A DNA stretch of 64,000 nt from Picocystis sp. L7 (Eukaryota; Chlorophyta; Picocystophyceae; Picocystales; Picocystaceae), in contig QXJR01000005.1 of the NCBI GenBank assembly GCA_020975725.1, forward strand, positions 186,001-250,000, written 5' to 3'. Below are positions 42,521 through 54,356 of this stretch, one piece after another; the stretch's first letter is position 1, and each line of letters starts with the position of its first letter. The position numbers and the translations under genes are program-made. Under the pieces are notes generated by a model. The model had not been told where the DNA came from. It saw only the letters and a list, made by a program, of their open reading frames with translations, and made no database searches.

Positions 42521-42897
42521 GACTACTGCCTCAGGTTACGCAGAAATTACGAGCTTCGACATCTATGGACATGATCCTGTCGACACCGTATCTACCCCGC
42601 AGTCCATGGTTCAGGGAACTACAGCCCCTGGTGCAAAAGGGTAGGGTGATACCATCAGCAGACAGGGCTTATATGCAACAGATAGAAACTTATGGACACA
42701 ATACCCCTGCCTGTGAAATGGTAGATTTGCAGATCAATCGCAACTGCACTGCAGAGGTAACGACGCTAGGAGCAATCCAGGTGAACCGTCCAACAGTCAT
42801 TCGGGAGGCCGTCGAGGGACTACAACTGCCCGAGTCGCTGGACGCAATACAGCAGCAGCAATTAAGACACCTGCTGCTCAAATATTTGCACCTCATG

Positions 42898-43520
42898 TGT
42901 TACACCTTCCTAGGTCACCCTCCCCTTGGAAGAATGTTTTCTTCTTCCTCGACGGTATATGTACAAGTTCAGACATTTGTTACTTAAGATAGAGTACAAA
43001 ATGTACTGTTTGGACACGTACCGCAGACGATGACCTTGAGGCCCCATAGAGAGGAGCAACCGGTCTTTTTAACAAACAAGTCCTACTCAAGGCCTCCGAG
43101 CCACGCGCTGTCCTCACGTCCTCCGCGTCCGGGCATCGTCGGAGTACTCAAGGAGCCATTTCTTCGCCAAACATCCAAGTTTGTCCCACCTCTTCTCGTA
43201 GGTCCAAGCGTATACAACCACTTTTCTTGTCCTCCAAAGGTCAAGAGTGGAACAAAGTTTAGAAGAGGACCACAAAGCTAGGGTTTCGTGACCATTGGAT
43301 CTGGGAGTTTCAAAGGCTTGAAGAAAGCGAGTCGCCTCATTTCCAAGGTCTCCTACCTTGGCAAGGAGGGTAGTTTGACTTCACCACGTTGTTGCGGTGC
43401 GCATTGAGTTGGAAAAACTCGCGTTCAACAAACCGCAAGCATTCAAAAAAAAAAAGGGAAAAATCAGATCTTGATACCTCCTAGAACTCGATGGAGATCT
43501 GGCTCTTTGATTCTACATAA
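42898..43520 (+). repeat. 5' LTR of element B2
   Basis: Starts TGTTACACC after flank TCATG and matches 4777-5400. TATA-like GTATATGTA near 42955. Confidence 0.65.
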
Positions 43521-44753
43521 CTTTTGATAGTTAAGTGGCTGGTTCTTTCACTTGGACATTTGGTTTAGGACAAAACATTAGTGAAAGGTGCCACCTCAAC
43601 ACGATGGATCAGCCCAATGAACCCATGGAAGAAGCTACACCCCAAGAAAACAACATGGAAACTCTCATGGCACAAGTCCAAGAACTCACAAGACAATTTA
43701 GTGCATTGCCTCAAGTTTTCGAAAGGCTTGGACGCTTGGAGCAAGCCTGGCCTACAGTTATGCTTGAAGAAATCCCAATGCCGCGTCGGGAAGTTCACTT
43801 GGAGGTTGAGCCCGACGAGCCACGATCGAAAAACGATCCGCAAGTGGCGCTCTATAGGGAGCTTGGAGCAAGAGTGAGTCTCGCTCGCACCTCCATCAAA
43901 CGGCCCATTGAATTCTCAGGTTACGATCGCGTCGAGAATCCATATGCAGTAACATACTGGTGGGATGAAGTGCTTTGTTGGGTCGTCTCCTTTACGAAGG
44001 ACCTTGGGGCACAACTTGTGTTCGCCATTGATACTTTGACAGCGTCAGCGGCTTCGATGGTTCGTCATAGGATTAAGGAGGATCGGGATGCTTTGAGGAC
44101 TGTTGATGATCTCTATGGCCTCCTCAAGAAAGCATATCAGACCCGTGACCTTGGTCCCCAAGCTTTGACTCAATTTTGCTTGGAAGACAAAGGATGAACG
44201 AGGCACCGATCCACTTGCTCAACCAAATTTGAAAGCTGCCGTTCGCCACTAATGACTCGAAGGATCCACAATGCTTTTATATTGATGGACAGACCCTGGC
44301 CGAACGATTTCGTATGGCCCTGAAAATTCCTATCCAAAGAAGCATCAGTAAACATCATGAGTTGCTGATTGAACTTGGGAAGACTCCTGATTTGTCAGTG
44401 GATGGAATGGCAACACTTTCCGTGAAGCTTGATGCTGATTTCAAAGCTCAACAACTCCTCCGCATCAAGCGAGAAAAAATGGCCGATAGTCCAAGGCGGG
44501 TAGCTTCCCTACCTACAAAGCCCACAAGTAAACCCTCTAGCAGAGTTGAGAAGGGGTTTGAGCCTTCCAACCCCCAGCGTAAGCCGTTTAGGCAGCTCAC
44601 CAAGCAGCAACAGGTTGATATAATCAATGCCCAAAAACATATGGCAGCAAACCGTTTAGCGGTCACGGATCCTTTAATTCCTAAGCTCTAGCAATTGTGC
44701 ATGCAGAATGGTCTTTGCCAAAAGTGTCTCTTTTACGGCCATGACACCACAAG

Positions 44754-46808
44754 GTGCACAACCTCTGCCATTTTCGAGCCAAAAGGCTAAGTAAGCTCCA
44801 ACCAGCAGATCAGGCTGCTGGTATGGAGCGGGGAGAGGAAGGACCTCTCCAGAATAGATTTCCTAGAAAAACAATGAGCCTGCGGGCGACCCGTTCTGGT
44901 CCTCGCCTAGAATTCCTCAGAGCAACGGCTTTCTTTGGTACAAGTGACTCTTTGGTCAGTACCAACACCTACTTTGACACTTTGGCTTCCTTCAACATTT
45001 TAAGTGTTGCAATATTTGACAAACTGCGGACTAGAGACACCAATGGTGACACTCGGCAATATACCACAGAATACTTTGATTTTGAATGTGCAGTGAGGGA
45101 AAACACCCACCAAGCAGAGATCGTAAGAGCTAGGATCCAATTACATACATTTGTAGCTTGGAACCCCTTTGAATTTACCCACCTGAACTCCTTTGATTGT
45201 ATTCTGGGCTATGACTTCTGCGCAACCCATTTGGTTGGCATACGAGACTTCAGAAATCGACAATTGCCCTTGCGTGATCAGCATGGACAGTTGCACACAG
45301 TTATTGGGGATGGGGATTTCATAGCAAAAACAAAGCTAGATCTTGTTGTGCCTCCTGGAGAGGTACTGAAGGTTATACAAACACCACGGTGCTTGTATTT
45401 AACGATACAGCCTCTGGACCCATCAAAGGAGCTACAAGCAGAAGTAGAAGACTTTGCGTTAAAGCGCTCCAGGCTCAGTGGATAGTATCCGCTGACCCCG
45501 TCCCACAGCAAAGACTTATGGAATTGAAGAAAAAATATAAAACTTGTTTCGAGCCCTCCAACAGAGCGTATACTAGGAGAGAGCTTTACAATTGAGGTAC
45601 AACTCGGAGCAACTCCTGTTTACAGGAATTATTACCGCACATCCCCGAAGCAGCTAGATACTTTGCGTGAGATGCTTGCTGAGTACGTAGACTCAGGCAA
45701 GATGGATTTATGCTCAGGGTCAAGTTGGGGAGCACCAGTAATTCTGGTCCCCAAGAAGGACAAGGGCTGGCGTATCGTCTTCGATTATAGGCACCTCAAC
45801 AGTGTCACTATCAAGGATTGAGACCCCTTGCCCCGTATTGATGATTACCTGCAACAACTTACAGGGGCCTCGCTATTTTTAGCGTTCGATGCTCTCGATG
45901 GATTTCATCAACTACCCATGTGTCCTGATAGTATAGAAAAAACTGCAGTCAACACACCGTTAGGCTCCTATGTTTGGAAAGTGATGCCAATGGGGTTGGC
46001 CAACGCTCCTGAAGCTTTCCAACGCATGATGAACCGCATCTTTGGACACCTGATGTATGCCAAAGTATATATGGATGATATATTGGTACATTCATCCACA
46101 GTAGAGTCCCACTTTCAGCACCTGGAGGAGTTCCTCTCAGTTTGTGCTGCAAATGACATTCGCTCAAAAGCAAGCAAATGCCACTTCTTCTACACCAACT
46201 TGGAGTGGATAGGCTTCAAAATAGGGAATGGACAGATTACCCCAACTGAAACTTTGACCGATAAACTTGGACGCTTTCCAAAACCACATACGCAGAAGCA
46301 GAACTTAGCCTTCTTGGGGCTATGCAACTTTCACCGTCGATTTCTCGATCGATATGTGGAATTAGCCGCGCCGCTGGTGGAATTAAACAAGAAGACATAC
46401 AAGCTGGACTTTGCAAATTATTGGAACTCAGAATGTGACCGAGCCTTTGTGCAATTACGACAAGCACTCATTTTCAATCCTGTCCTTGCTTTGTATGATC
46501 CAGACCTACCGACTCGGGTAGTAACAGATGCATCGGATGCTGGTATGGGCGCAATATTATCCCAATGTCCCCACCGGGAATCTACAGAGAACCACGATTG
46601 GAAACCAGTTGAATACTACTCCCGGCGGTGGAACTCATCTCAGAGGAATTACCACCCTGCTGAGAGAGAGACCTTTGCCATCATCTATGCCTTGCAGCAT
46701 TGGCAACATCTTTTATTTGGTCAGCCCTTTACGTTCGTGACCGATAGCAAGGTTGCACATTACTTGCAGACCAAGGGAACAGAGCAGCTTAGCCAACGCG
46801 ACATATGA
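44754..46808 (+). pseudogene. Protease, reverse transcriptase and RNase H of element B2
   Basis: Same order and motifs as B1: FDCILGYDFC, then YMDDILVHSS (about 46065-46100), LAFLGLCNFHRRFLDRY, RVVTDASDAGMGAILSQ and PAERETFAIIYALQHW. The stretch 45828-46808 is a long open frame. Broken. Confidence 0.85.
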
Positions 46809-46929
46809 TGGATGGAAAAATTACAGTTCTTCGCACCGTTTGAGATTCTCTACCGCCCACGCAAAGAAAATGTGTCGGCAAACTACCTTTCAAGGCATCC
46901 TCCACAGCAGGGTGAAGAAATTCCAACCT

Positions 46930-47810
46930 TCTGCATAGCGGACTTGTGCGCGGGAATGGGCACTGTTTTAGGGCTTTAGAATCAACCTGCAACTCAGACC
47001 ATCGCATTGATTACATCGCAGTCGAGCGCGACCCGTTATGCACATTGGTTATATAACGGGTTTTTAACTTTGTGCGGCTCAGAGCCCCAACCATGTTTGT
47101 ACACACAGACATTTTTCGTCTTGGGAATGATGTTCAGATACTAAAGGGACGCCGCCTCCTTTCCCGCTTGGATATTGTTATCGCCGGTGTACCTTGCCAA
47201 CCATTTTCCAGGGCTAACACTAATACAGAAGCATCACCCCTGGGACTGCTGGACATACGGGAACTCTTTAGCGGAGTACGAGCCTTGCTGGATAGGTTGC
47301 CTGGTGCCAATTACATCATTCAATGCACCCCGTTCGCTCGACACCTGGATACTCACCTGCAATAGGTACAAGAATGGTTTGGTGCACCAAAACACCATGA
47401 TATGAGCAATTTTTCCGCCCAAGCGCGCCAACGCTTCGTTTGGACCACTGTTAGCCTGGATAGCCACACCGCTCAATATCGGTATCCAAGGGTGCCCTAG
47501 ACTTGGCAAGAATGTTTGATGCAAAATCATCCCCACCTGTTGACGATTATGGCATACTTATTAGTAAATGCCCCACTCTTATGGCCTCAAAGAAATCCCA
47601 TTCGGATCGAGCAAAATCCACCTGGGTCTATAATTCAAACCATGAACTTAGACCACTAACGATTCACGAAAAGGAATGCCTGACGGGTATGAGGCCTAAT
47701 GATACGCAATCGTACGGGTCTTGCAAAGGAGCTCGCCATCATACGTGTGGCAATGCCTTCCTTGTGGGTGGGGCTGCCCCGATGCTCAGCGCGGTGTTAC
47801 GGAAACCACC
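46930..47810 (+). pseudogene. C5 DNA methyltransferase domain of element B2
   Basis: Motif I ADLCAGMGT (about 46939). Motif IV is clear here as IVIAGVPCQPFSRANTN (about 47173-47225), followed by LGLLDIRELF. Motif VI region CTPFARHLDTHL (about 47322-47360). Motif VIII QARQRFVWT (about 47418). CPTLMASKKSHSDR in the recognition part, then RPLTIHEKECLTGM and HHTCGNAFLVGGA (motif X, about 47735-47775). Clearest of the two B copies around motif IV. Broken. Confidence 0.82.
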
Positions 47811-48376
47811 CCCTCCTGTACTACTCGGGCTGGTTCATCAACGCAAAGGAATCCACCTGTATACACAAGCATCTAGACTGCTAGCGCGCCACAGTTTGCA
47901 TGTGCAAGATTCCACGTCATTGACAGCTGACGTTGATGATACAATTCCCAGTTCAACGACGCCTGAACACACTTTGGCCAAAGCTAGCCCCTTCCTCAGG
48001 ACTGCCTCACCAAAACATCAACTTGTTGCTCTCTTTGACACTACTGTAGTGCCATTTATTGAACGCGTAAGAACAGCAACTCAGGCCGATCCGGAATATG
48101 TTTGGAACTTGAAGCAACCACCGACGGAATATGTCAAGCATTTAGATTTACTCTTTCTTCAGCCGCAACCCATGGGAGCTAATCATGGCCCGGCTGTACT
48201 AGTTATACTTGCAGATCTTTCTCTTCGACAAGACCTTCTGCATTTGGTCCATGAGAAACTTCACTTTGGATAGGCTCGCATATGGGCCGAGCTTTGTCCT
48301 CACTTTTACTAGCATGGGTACAAGAAAATGTGGTGCTCGGGCGCCCACCTCCTTTTCCCGTGGCGAGCCGGCGGCG

Positions 48377-48660
48377 CTGGTTGTAACAGCCAGCGAGGCC
48401 ACCGAGGGTCCCTACGAGACCATGGTCTACGGGACTGGAACCCCGGGACCCCATGTGGAGGAGGGGCAATGGTGTCCCCTCTCAAACAACGGCTGTACCG
48501 TTCCGGAACTGGAGTCAGTCCCCTTGGGGGTTCGTATTGAAGGTAGGTTGCCCCGAATCAGAACGGATTTCCTGTGAGGTACATCGGGGATTTAGACCGA
48601 AACAGACCGACTGAATGGGATCGAACCCATCTCTACCTTTTGCTTCTAGAAGGTAAGGCT
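48377..48660 (+). repeat. G-family LTR piece, plus orientation
   Basis: Starts TGTAACAGCCAGCGAGGCC and matches, as an inverted copy, the G LTR at 34085-34305 and 35060-35151. It begins exactly where B2 stops and ends where the LTR of F begins (48661). It is therefore a third layer in the nest: inserted in B2, later hit by F. Confidence 0.7.
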
Positions 48661-49217
48661 TGTTGCGTTACGCGATGCGTAGGACTTACGAGAAGTCGGA
48701 GACGGCTTCGAGGAGAGGGTTGGGATGCGTCGAAGCTGGTGTCGCACCAAGTCGACACAAGTGGAAAAGTAATTTTACATGTTGGGGTCTCTCTTAAGAG
48801 TACCCCTTTCGCCCCTCAGCCCTCGGGTTTGGAAAGGCGGCTGACAGCCCGTCACGCCCCGGCTTCGACGGAGAGACACGCTCTGGGGCGCGCACGTGGG
48901 TCCCATGTGCAGATTCGACGGTTGTACAAGCCAGTTCGGTCGTCCTGGCCGTCTCGATAGTCCCTTTCCGAGACCTCACCCCGGGGTGGTAGATATGATG
49001 AAGATCCGTTGTCGAAAGTCTTGGGTTCTCAATCGGGTAGCCCCGGGTACCCGGTCCAATAGTCCCTTACTGTGGTATCAAGCTGCAACGGGGCGTCTCC
49101 CGTTGAACGGGGGTCTTTATCCCCATTCCCTTTGGGCAAGTATGCTGGAAGGTCGCGACCCTACTGAGGCAGGGTCAGGCGCTCGAAGGGGCCCTGGTGA
49201 AGCACGGCTGTGCTACA
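48661..49217 (-). repeat. 3' LTR of element F
   Basis: Plus-strand start TGTTGCGTTACGCGATGC and end TGCTACA; next to it, on the minus strand, is a short purine run (ACGAGAG). Aligns with 55521-55868 up to the E insertion. The uninterrupted sequence here at about 49011-49016 shows the empty site of E. Confidence 0.8.
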
Positions 49218-49259
49218 CTCTCGTGGCTTCTGTCGTATCCATTGACACACATTACTGGC

Positions 49260-50930
49260 CGAGGAAATCATAGACCCGACTCACAGGGTCATATAGCATC
49301 GAGCGTACTTCTGCATGTGTATGTTGGCTTTTATGCCCATCCGTCCACAGTATGGTGCAGGTCTGCTTCTTCACCTTGATAACCAGCCCTGGTAGTATGC
49401 TTGATTAGTCTCGGATATGTGAAAAAGTTGCTGCACAACAGCATTCAATAGTGTCTGCGGCGGCTTGAACGCTGGCCGTGTTCGGGTTTGCACCGGTAAT
49501 CGGGCGGAGGTCCAGGTATTAACAAGTATTGGGCTTGGATATTGTAAGTAGATTTGCTGTTTGTGTATTTTGACTGCTTCTTTGTTTTCATCACTAATAC
49601 CCCTTTCCGGGATACAAGCATTATTTTCTTCTAGACTGAGAAATTCATCCAACAAGTCGCTGGATTCATCCACCCATACATACGGCGTTTCTGCAGAGTC
49701 TTTCTGTACCCAGTAACGGACTGGTTTATGCGGGAAGTAGCGATAGTCTCTTAGCAGATATCGACGGATGGCGATGGCTGATTCCACCTTGCAATCTGGT
49801 GGCAAGCGGGCTAGTGAGTTTCCAATATCGTCTGAAGCAAGAAACAACGTCAAGTATGAATCAATCCACAAGGCTAGTTTGTGTGCATTAAATATGTCTG
49901 AGTAGGAAGACTTTGGGGGGATATGTAATTTGTATGCCCCATTGCCCAAATCCTCCGCAATCGTAAATGGCCCCACATAGTAAGCATCCAATTTGTGTTT
50001 GTCCGTTGCTCCTTTCAGACCATATTGTACCTTGACCTGATCTCCTACTTTGAATGTTCTGGTAGGAAGGTTAGCAAGTTGGGCTTGCATCTTTTCGGCA
50101 TGTGCGCATAGGTGTTTAAGGATCTGCTTGTACACCGCTCGTTGTTTTTCTAGGAAGGAATTGACCCTCACGTCATGAGTGGAGACCAGCTGAGAAACAT
50201 TAGGTTCTGGTAGGGTCACAAGTTGCAGGTGCCAAGGAAGTCTGGAATGGCATCCGTATAAGGCGACAAATGGGGCTACTTTGGTGACCGCGTGCACGCT
50301 GTCGTTGTACGTGTGTGCAACAGCCTCTAAGTAATCATCCCAATTTGTGTTGTCATCACAAGTTACCCGCAATTGCTGGAGCAAAGTGCGATGCTGTCGC
50401 TCTGCTCCACCTTGCGATTGTGAGTGGTAAGGAGTACCTGTGACATGCTGGGTTCCGAGTGCCGCGCAAAAGCCCCGAAATAGCTGCCGATATGCTGGCC
50501 CGTTATCTATGTGTATGCGCTATGGAGTGTGAAACTTGTACACCAGTGCATCCAATATGCACTGGGCTTGGCGGAATGCGCTCCATGAAGTGTGTATGGG
50601 AAGGTAAATAGCATATTTTGTGAATCTGTCCACTACGGTTAGGACTCCATCGTGCCCTTTAGAGGTGAGGGGCAGTCCCTCTACCACATCCAAAACCACT
50701 GTGTGAAATGCATATGGGTAGAACCTTGTTTATGGGAACAGAGGCTGTTGCGATGTGGTATTGCCTGGTTTCTGGAGTTGACAGGTGGGGCATTCGGAGA
50801 CAAAGGTCTGCATGTGTCCCTTCATCCCCTTCCATGTAAACTGTCTCTTGGCAGTCGTATAAGTGCGCTGAGCTCCAAACTGTGATTGATTGTGTACCAG
50901 GTGGAGCAGGTCTTGTCGCAGCGCACGGTC
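49260..50930 (-). pseudogene. Integrase of element F with conserved C-terminal module
   Basis: Zinc-binding N-terminus RQDLLHLVHNQSQFGAQ to FVSECPTCQLQKPG (about 50770-50930). Core with DVVEGLPLTSKGHDGVLTVV, a HIDNGPAYR box and GGAERQHRTLLQQ. C-terminal open stretch (49371-50384): AVAHTYNDSVHAVTKVAPF, TFKVGDQVKVQYGLKGATD, then a long tail ending QLFHISETNQAYYQGW and a module with ILWTDG and MLYDPVSRVYDF that is also in G. That module is about 45 residues, small and beta-like, perhaps chromo- or Tudor-like; inference only. Broken within the core. Confidence 0.8.
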
Positions 50931-50969
50931 CTCTGGCACCAGTACAATAGCGGGTCCTTCATAGGATCC

Positions 50970-52095
50970 CCGCTGGTTTGGTACTGCTTTATGAAACAAT
51001 AATCCATCGACGGCCCGAAGGTACGGACGGGGGGCTTTCAGTTTCGTAGTGTATTCTGAGTCCTTTTGGGCCGCTAAACGCAAGCGCTGTATGTATGATG
51101 CGGGCTGCGGCTCCGTAAGCGCGGACAGCACAACACTTGGCTTGCTTTGAACACACACAGTCTCTGCGAGATTGCGGCTAGCTAGCGGTCTAAGCATTCC
51201 TGCGTGCTTCATGATAAGCAAATCCAGCAGATGGGCTATCCAGGCTACGGGAAAAGCATTACCGCACATCCGGTGTCGAGTGGCCTCCGTTCCCCTCAAG
51301 GCAGCGGTGTCCCCTATCTCCATGCAAGTAAGTCTTTCCTTTTCTGATATATTCAATGGACGGGCAGTCTCCTGGCACTCATACACCCAAGTTGCCTTAC
51401 TGCGATCGCTGTGTGAATTAACGGATGCCATCAAAGTGGGACACTTCTGTATTGGCTGCTTGAGAGAATCGGTGGGCGGTGAAGCGCCGTTCGCAAGGCA
51501 TTCAACCCAGGTCATAGGTAACCCAAGAATATGATGGACCTGTGAAATGGTTGGAAGGGAGGTCCAACAGTACCTCATGCGCTTCTGAGGGCAAAACAAG
51601 GACAGGTCATGTAGTGTCGGTTCCCCAAACATTTCTGCAATTTGTAGGAAGTCTTCTTGTAAATGACCTGCAAAAGGGGTGCACTCAATAATGTAGTCAG
51701 GTGAACCCAAGCGGCGATGTATGTTGTGTACCGTGGTAAACAACTCTCTTTCATCTCGGAGTCCGTAACTAGGGTGCTGTTTTGATGTGTTTGCTTTTGA
51801 GAAGGGTTGGCAGGGCACTCCTGCTATGAACACATCAATTTTTGGCAGTTTGCGTCGGTGAGCCAGAGATCGTACATCGTTCCCATATCGAAAAATATCG
51901 GTACGGGTTAACAGCCCTGGTCGGTCTAGTTGTATATCCGCGAATACCCGTTGAATGACCTGGCGGGCATCTTGTTCTAATTCCACAGCGATGTAATCGA
52001 TTTGTATCGCAGACCTTGCGGGAAGCAGATGCTACAAAGCGCGCAGAATAGTCCCCATGCCTGCACAAAGGTCCAATATTCTGATGATCGGGTAA
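50970..52095 (-). pseudogene. C5 DNA methyltransferase domain of element F
   Basis: Best-preserved DNMT in the window; 50730-51986 is one open stretch covering most of it. Motif I: ILDLCAGMGTILRAL (about 52035-52080). Motif IV: DVFIAGVPCQPFSKANT (about 51790-51840), with Pro-Cys at the catalytic site. YGLRDERELF follows. Motif VI: YIIECTPFAGHL in place of the usual ENV box, keeping the Glu. Motif VIII: QKRMRYCWT. Recognition region: CPTLMASVNSHSDRSKATWV. Motif IX: RPLNISEKERLTCM. Motif X: RHRMCGNAFPVAWIAHLL. It then runs on into integrase with no gap. Known C5-MTases with this motif set methylate cytosine in DNA. Whether this protein did is not shown by sequence. Confidence 0.88.
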
Positions 52096-52196
52096 CCAGT
52101 CCCTAACCCTTGTCGCGATAGGTAACCTACTGCTATGTTTTCAGGTCTAGGCCTGTATTCTACTGCAAAGGGAGCAAAGTAAGCCAACTTCGCAAT

Positions 52197-53480
52197 TCAT
52201 CGTTGATCGCGCGGGCTCAGCTGTTCCGCAAATTTGGTTTGCAGATACATGCTGGCTTTGTTGTCTGTCAATACGGTGAAAGGTTGTCCAAACAGCAGGT
52301 GGCGCCAATGGTGGAGTGCATATACTATCCCACAGGTTTCCTTTTCAGCACGATGGTAGTTACGTTGTGTTGACTTGAATTTCTTGGACCAATATTCCAC
52401 CGGTGGCCAATTGTTAGGAGTGGATTCTTGTAGTATTACAACACCCATGCCCAGGTTTGAAGCATCAATTTCAACCCGTATGGATCGATCTTCATCAAAC
52501 AACTGCAGAACACGTCCTGCGGTAAGACGTTGTACCAAATCCTGAAAGGACCTCTCATGCTGGTCTTCCAATAGTGTTGAAAGTCATGCTTGTACTGTTT
52601 GCACGTAAGCTCGGTGAGGGGCGCCGCGAGTTCCGCATACTTATGCACGAAGCGCATATAGATCTGGCATAGCCCCAGGAAAGCCCAGTTCTATTTGTGC
52701 GTAACTGGCCGGGGGAAGTTACAGATGCGCTCTACTAGATGGTCAGCACAGCTGAGCTGTCCGCTTTGGATCTTGAATCCGACCCATTCCAAGGAATGCT
52801 GGAAAAAGTGGCATTTGGAGTCTTTAGGTCGTATATCGTTATCCTGGCACACCTGTAGGAACTATTCCAGATGTTGGAAGTGCTCCTGTTAGTCAGCAGA
52901 ATGGATCAATATGTCATCCATATATACTTTCAGGAAGGGCAAGTTACCAAAGATGCGATTCGTCATTCGCTGGAACATGGCCGGTGCGTTGGCCAATCCC
53001 ATAGGCATGACCTTCCAAACGTAGCTCCCAAAAGGAGTTACCATTTCTGTCTTGTCTATGTCGTTGCGGTCCATAGGAATCTGGTGAAATCCATCGAGCG
53101 CATCTACGGAGGAGAATATGCAAGACTGTCCTAAATTTTGTAGATGATCGTCAATTCCGGGGAGAGGGTATCGGTCCTTAATGGTTGCTGCATTAAGGAT
53201 GCGGTAGTCGAAAACGACTCTCCAGTCTCCATCCTTCTTGGGGATGAGGAGTACCGGGGCACCCCAACTGGACCCGGCGCATATATCCATCTTCCCCGTA
53301 TCCACATATTTTGTAAGTAGTTCTTGCAGGGGCTCCTGCTGCTGGGGCGAGAGCCGATAGTAGTTGCGATGCACCGGCTGTGTACTAGGTTCTATGTGAA
53401 TTTTAAAGGGCTCGCCCGGAGTTCGTTCTGCCGGTATATTCGTGCGTTTCTGGAAACACCTCTGGTGTTTCTCCAATAAT
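52197..53480 (-). pseudogene. Reverse transcriptase and RNase H of element F
   Basis: RT (52889-53476): GDWRVVFDYRILNAATIKD, FSSVDALDGFHQIPMD, YVWKVMPMGLANAPAMFQ, LKVYMDDILIHSAD. RNase H (52197-52571): IRVEIDASNLGMGVVILQ, EKETCGIVYALHHWRHLLF, TVLTDNKASMYLQTKF. Gypsy type. Broken between RT and RNase H. Confidence 0.87.
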
Positions 53481-53499
53481 TTCTATATGCGCTGTTCCT

Positions 53500-54330
53500 C
53501 ATTAGAAGTGAGGTTGCAGGCATTGCTGAGGCGACTGCGGAACGCAGCGCTCTCCAGTTCTTCAGCGGTGAGCTCATATGTGGTGTCCAGCGGCTGGACC
53601 ATCAGCAAGATGCTTCCTTCTGACGTAACAGCGTCAGGGACCTCTGAAGCAAGGACAATCAAATCAAGCTTGCGAGACTTGATAAAGGCAGTGTCGCCCT
53701 GAACTCGGTGAGTTTTTCCTTGCGGGTCCCTCAACTCCATGATCTGTTCCTGCCAATTTAGCTGCACTAAGAACTTGTGGCAAAAGTCTACACCAAGAAT
53801 GCAATCAAAGGATTCAATGGGGACTACCCCGCATTCGTGTTGCACCTGGAAGGTTCCAATGGTCAACTGGGCTTCAATGACATGGGCTCGATGCACTGCC
53901 GTTCCCATGGCCAGGCTGAAATTGAAGTACTGTCTTGTTGGTCTCCATGTGGCGCGTAGGGGATCAGTGCGTTGCAATTCATCAAAGTATTCTCTGCTAA
54001 GAAAGGAGTTGCTGGCCATGCTATCTACGTATGCCTGGGTTGTAAGTTCACTGGACCCTGCAGGTCCTATGTAGCCGTTCGCAGTAAGAAACTCACAGCG
54101 GGGTCGAGGATTCGGCGACGCTCGTAGAGGCACCACCTGGTCACGATAAAGGTTGCTGAGGCAAGAAAGGTCTGACCATGCGTCTATTGATGATGCCTCT
54201 CCTAGCTCCATCCTGACAGCCTCTTCTACCAGGAGGAGCCAATTCAGTTTTTTGGTATCATAGGCTTGGTTTGCTGGCAGTTCCGGGCATCGTGACCGTA
54301 ACCTCCGCACCTCGCGCACGAGGAATTGCT
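53500..54330 (-). pseudogene. Zinc knuckle and protease region of element F
   Basis: A zinc knuckle CARCGGYGHDARNC is read at about 54280-54325, at the gag end. The 53483-54337 stretch then holds a retropepsin-like region placed by TQAYVDSMASNSFLSREYF and by the SFDCILGVDFCHKFLV box (about 53770-53815), followed by SRKLDLIVLASEVPDA leading to RT. The same arrangement is seen in B and G. Confidence 0.7.
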
Positions 54331-54356
54331 GGCGCATCGTTGCTGCTGGTCATTGG

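Larger units (their letters stand above)
40056..42897 (+). mobile_element. Gypsy element H, 5' half
   Basis: Plus-strand Ty3/Gypsy fragment: probable 5' LTR and leader (about 40056-40520, limits not fixed; contains palindromes CTCCGCATTGGCGGAG and AGGAGCTACGCTCCT), gag (40525-41583), protease (41645-42500) and the start of the RT region. It is cut at 42898 by the insertion of B2. The rest of pol is not seen in the window, so whether H had a DNMT domain is unknown. Broken, few interruptions. Confidence 0.75.
42898..48376 (+). mobile_element. Gypsy element B, copy 2 (DNMT-bearing)
   Basis: Sister of B1, colinear over its whole length: LTR (42898-43520), gag (43535-44760, zinc knuckle CQKCLFYGHDTTRC), protease-RT-RNase H (44754-46808), DNMT (46930-47810), start of integrase (48050-48330). 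Inserted in H. At 48377 it is cut by a G-family LTR, while B1 continues there with other bases, so B1 shows the empty site. Broken, with several interruptions, some shared with B1. Confidence 0.88.
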
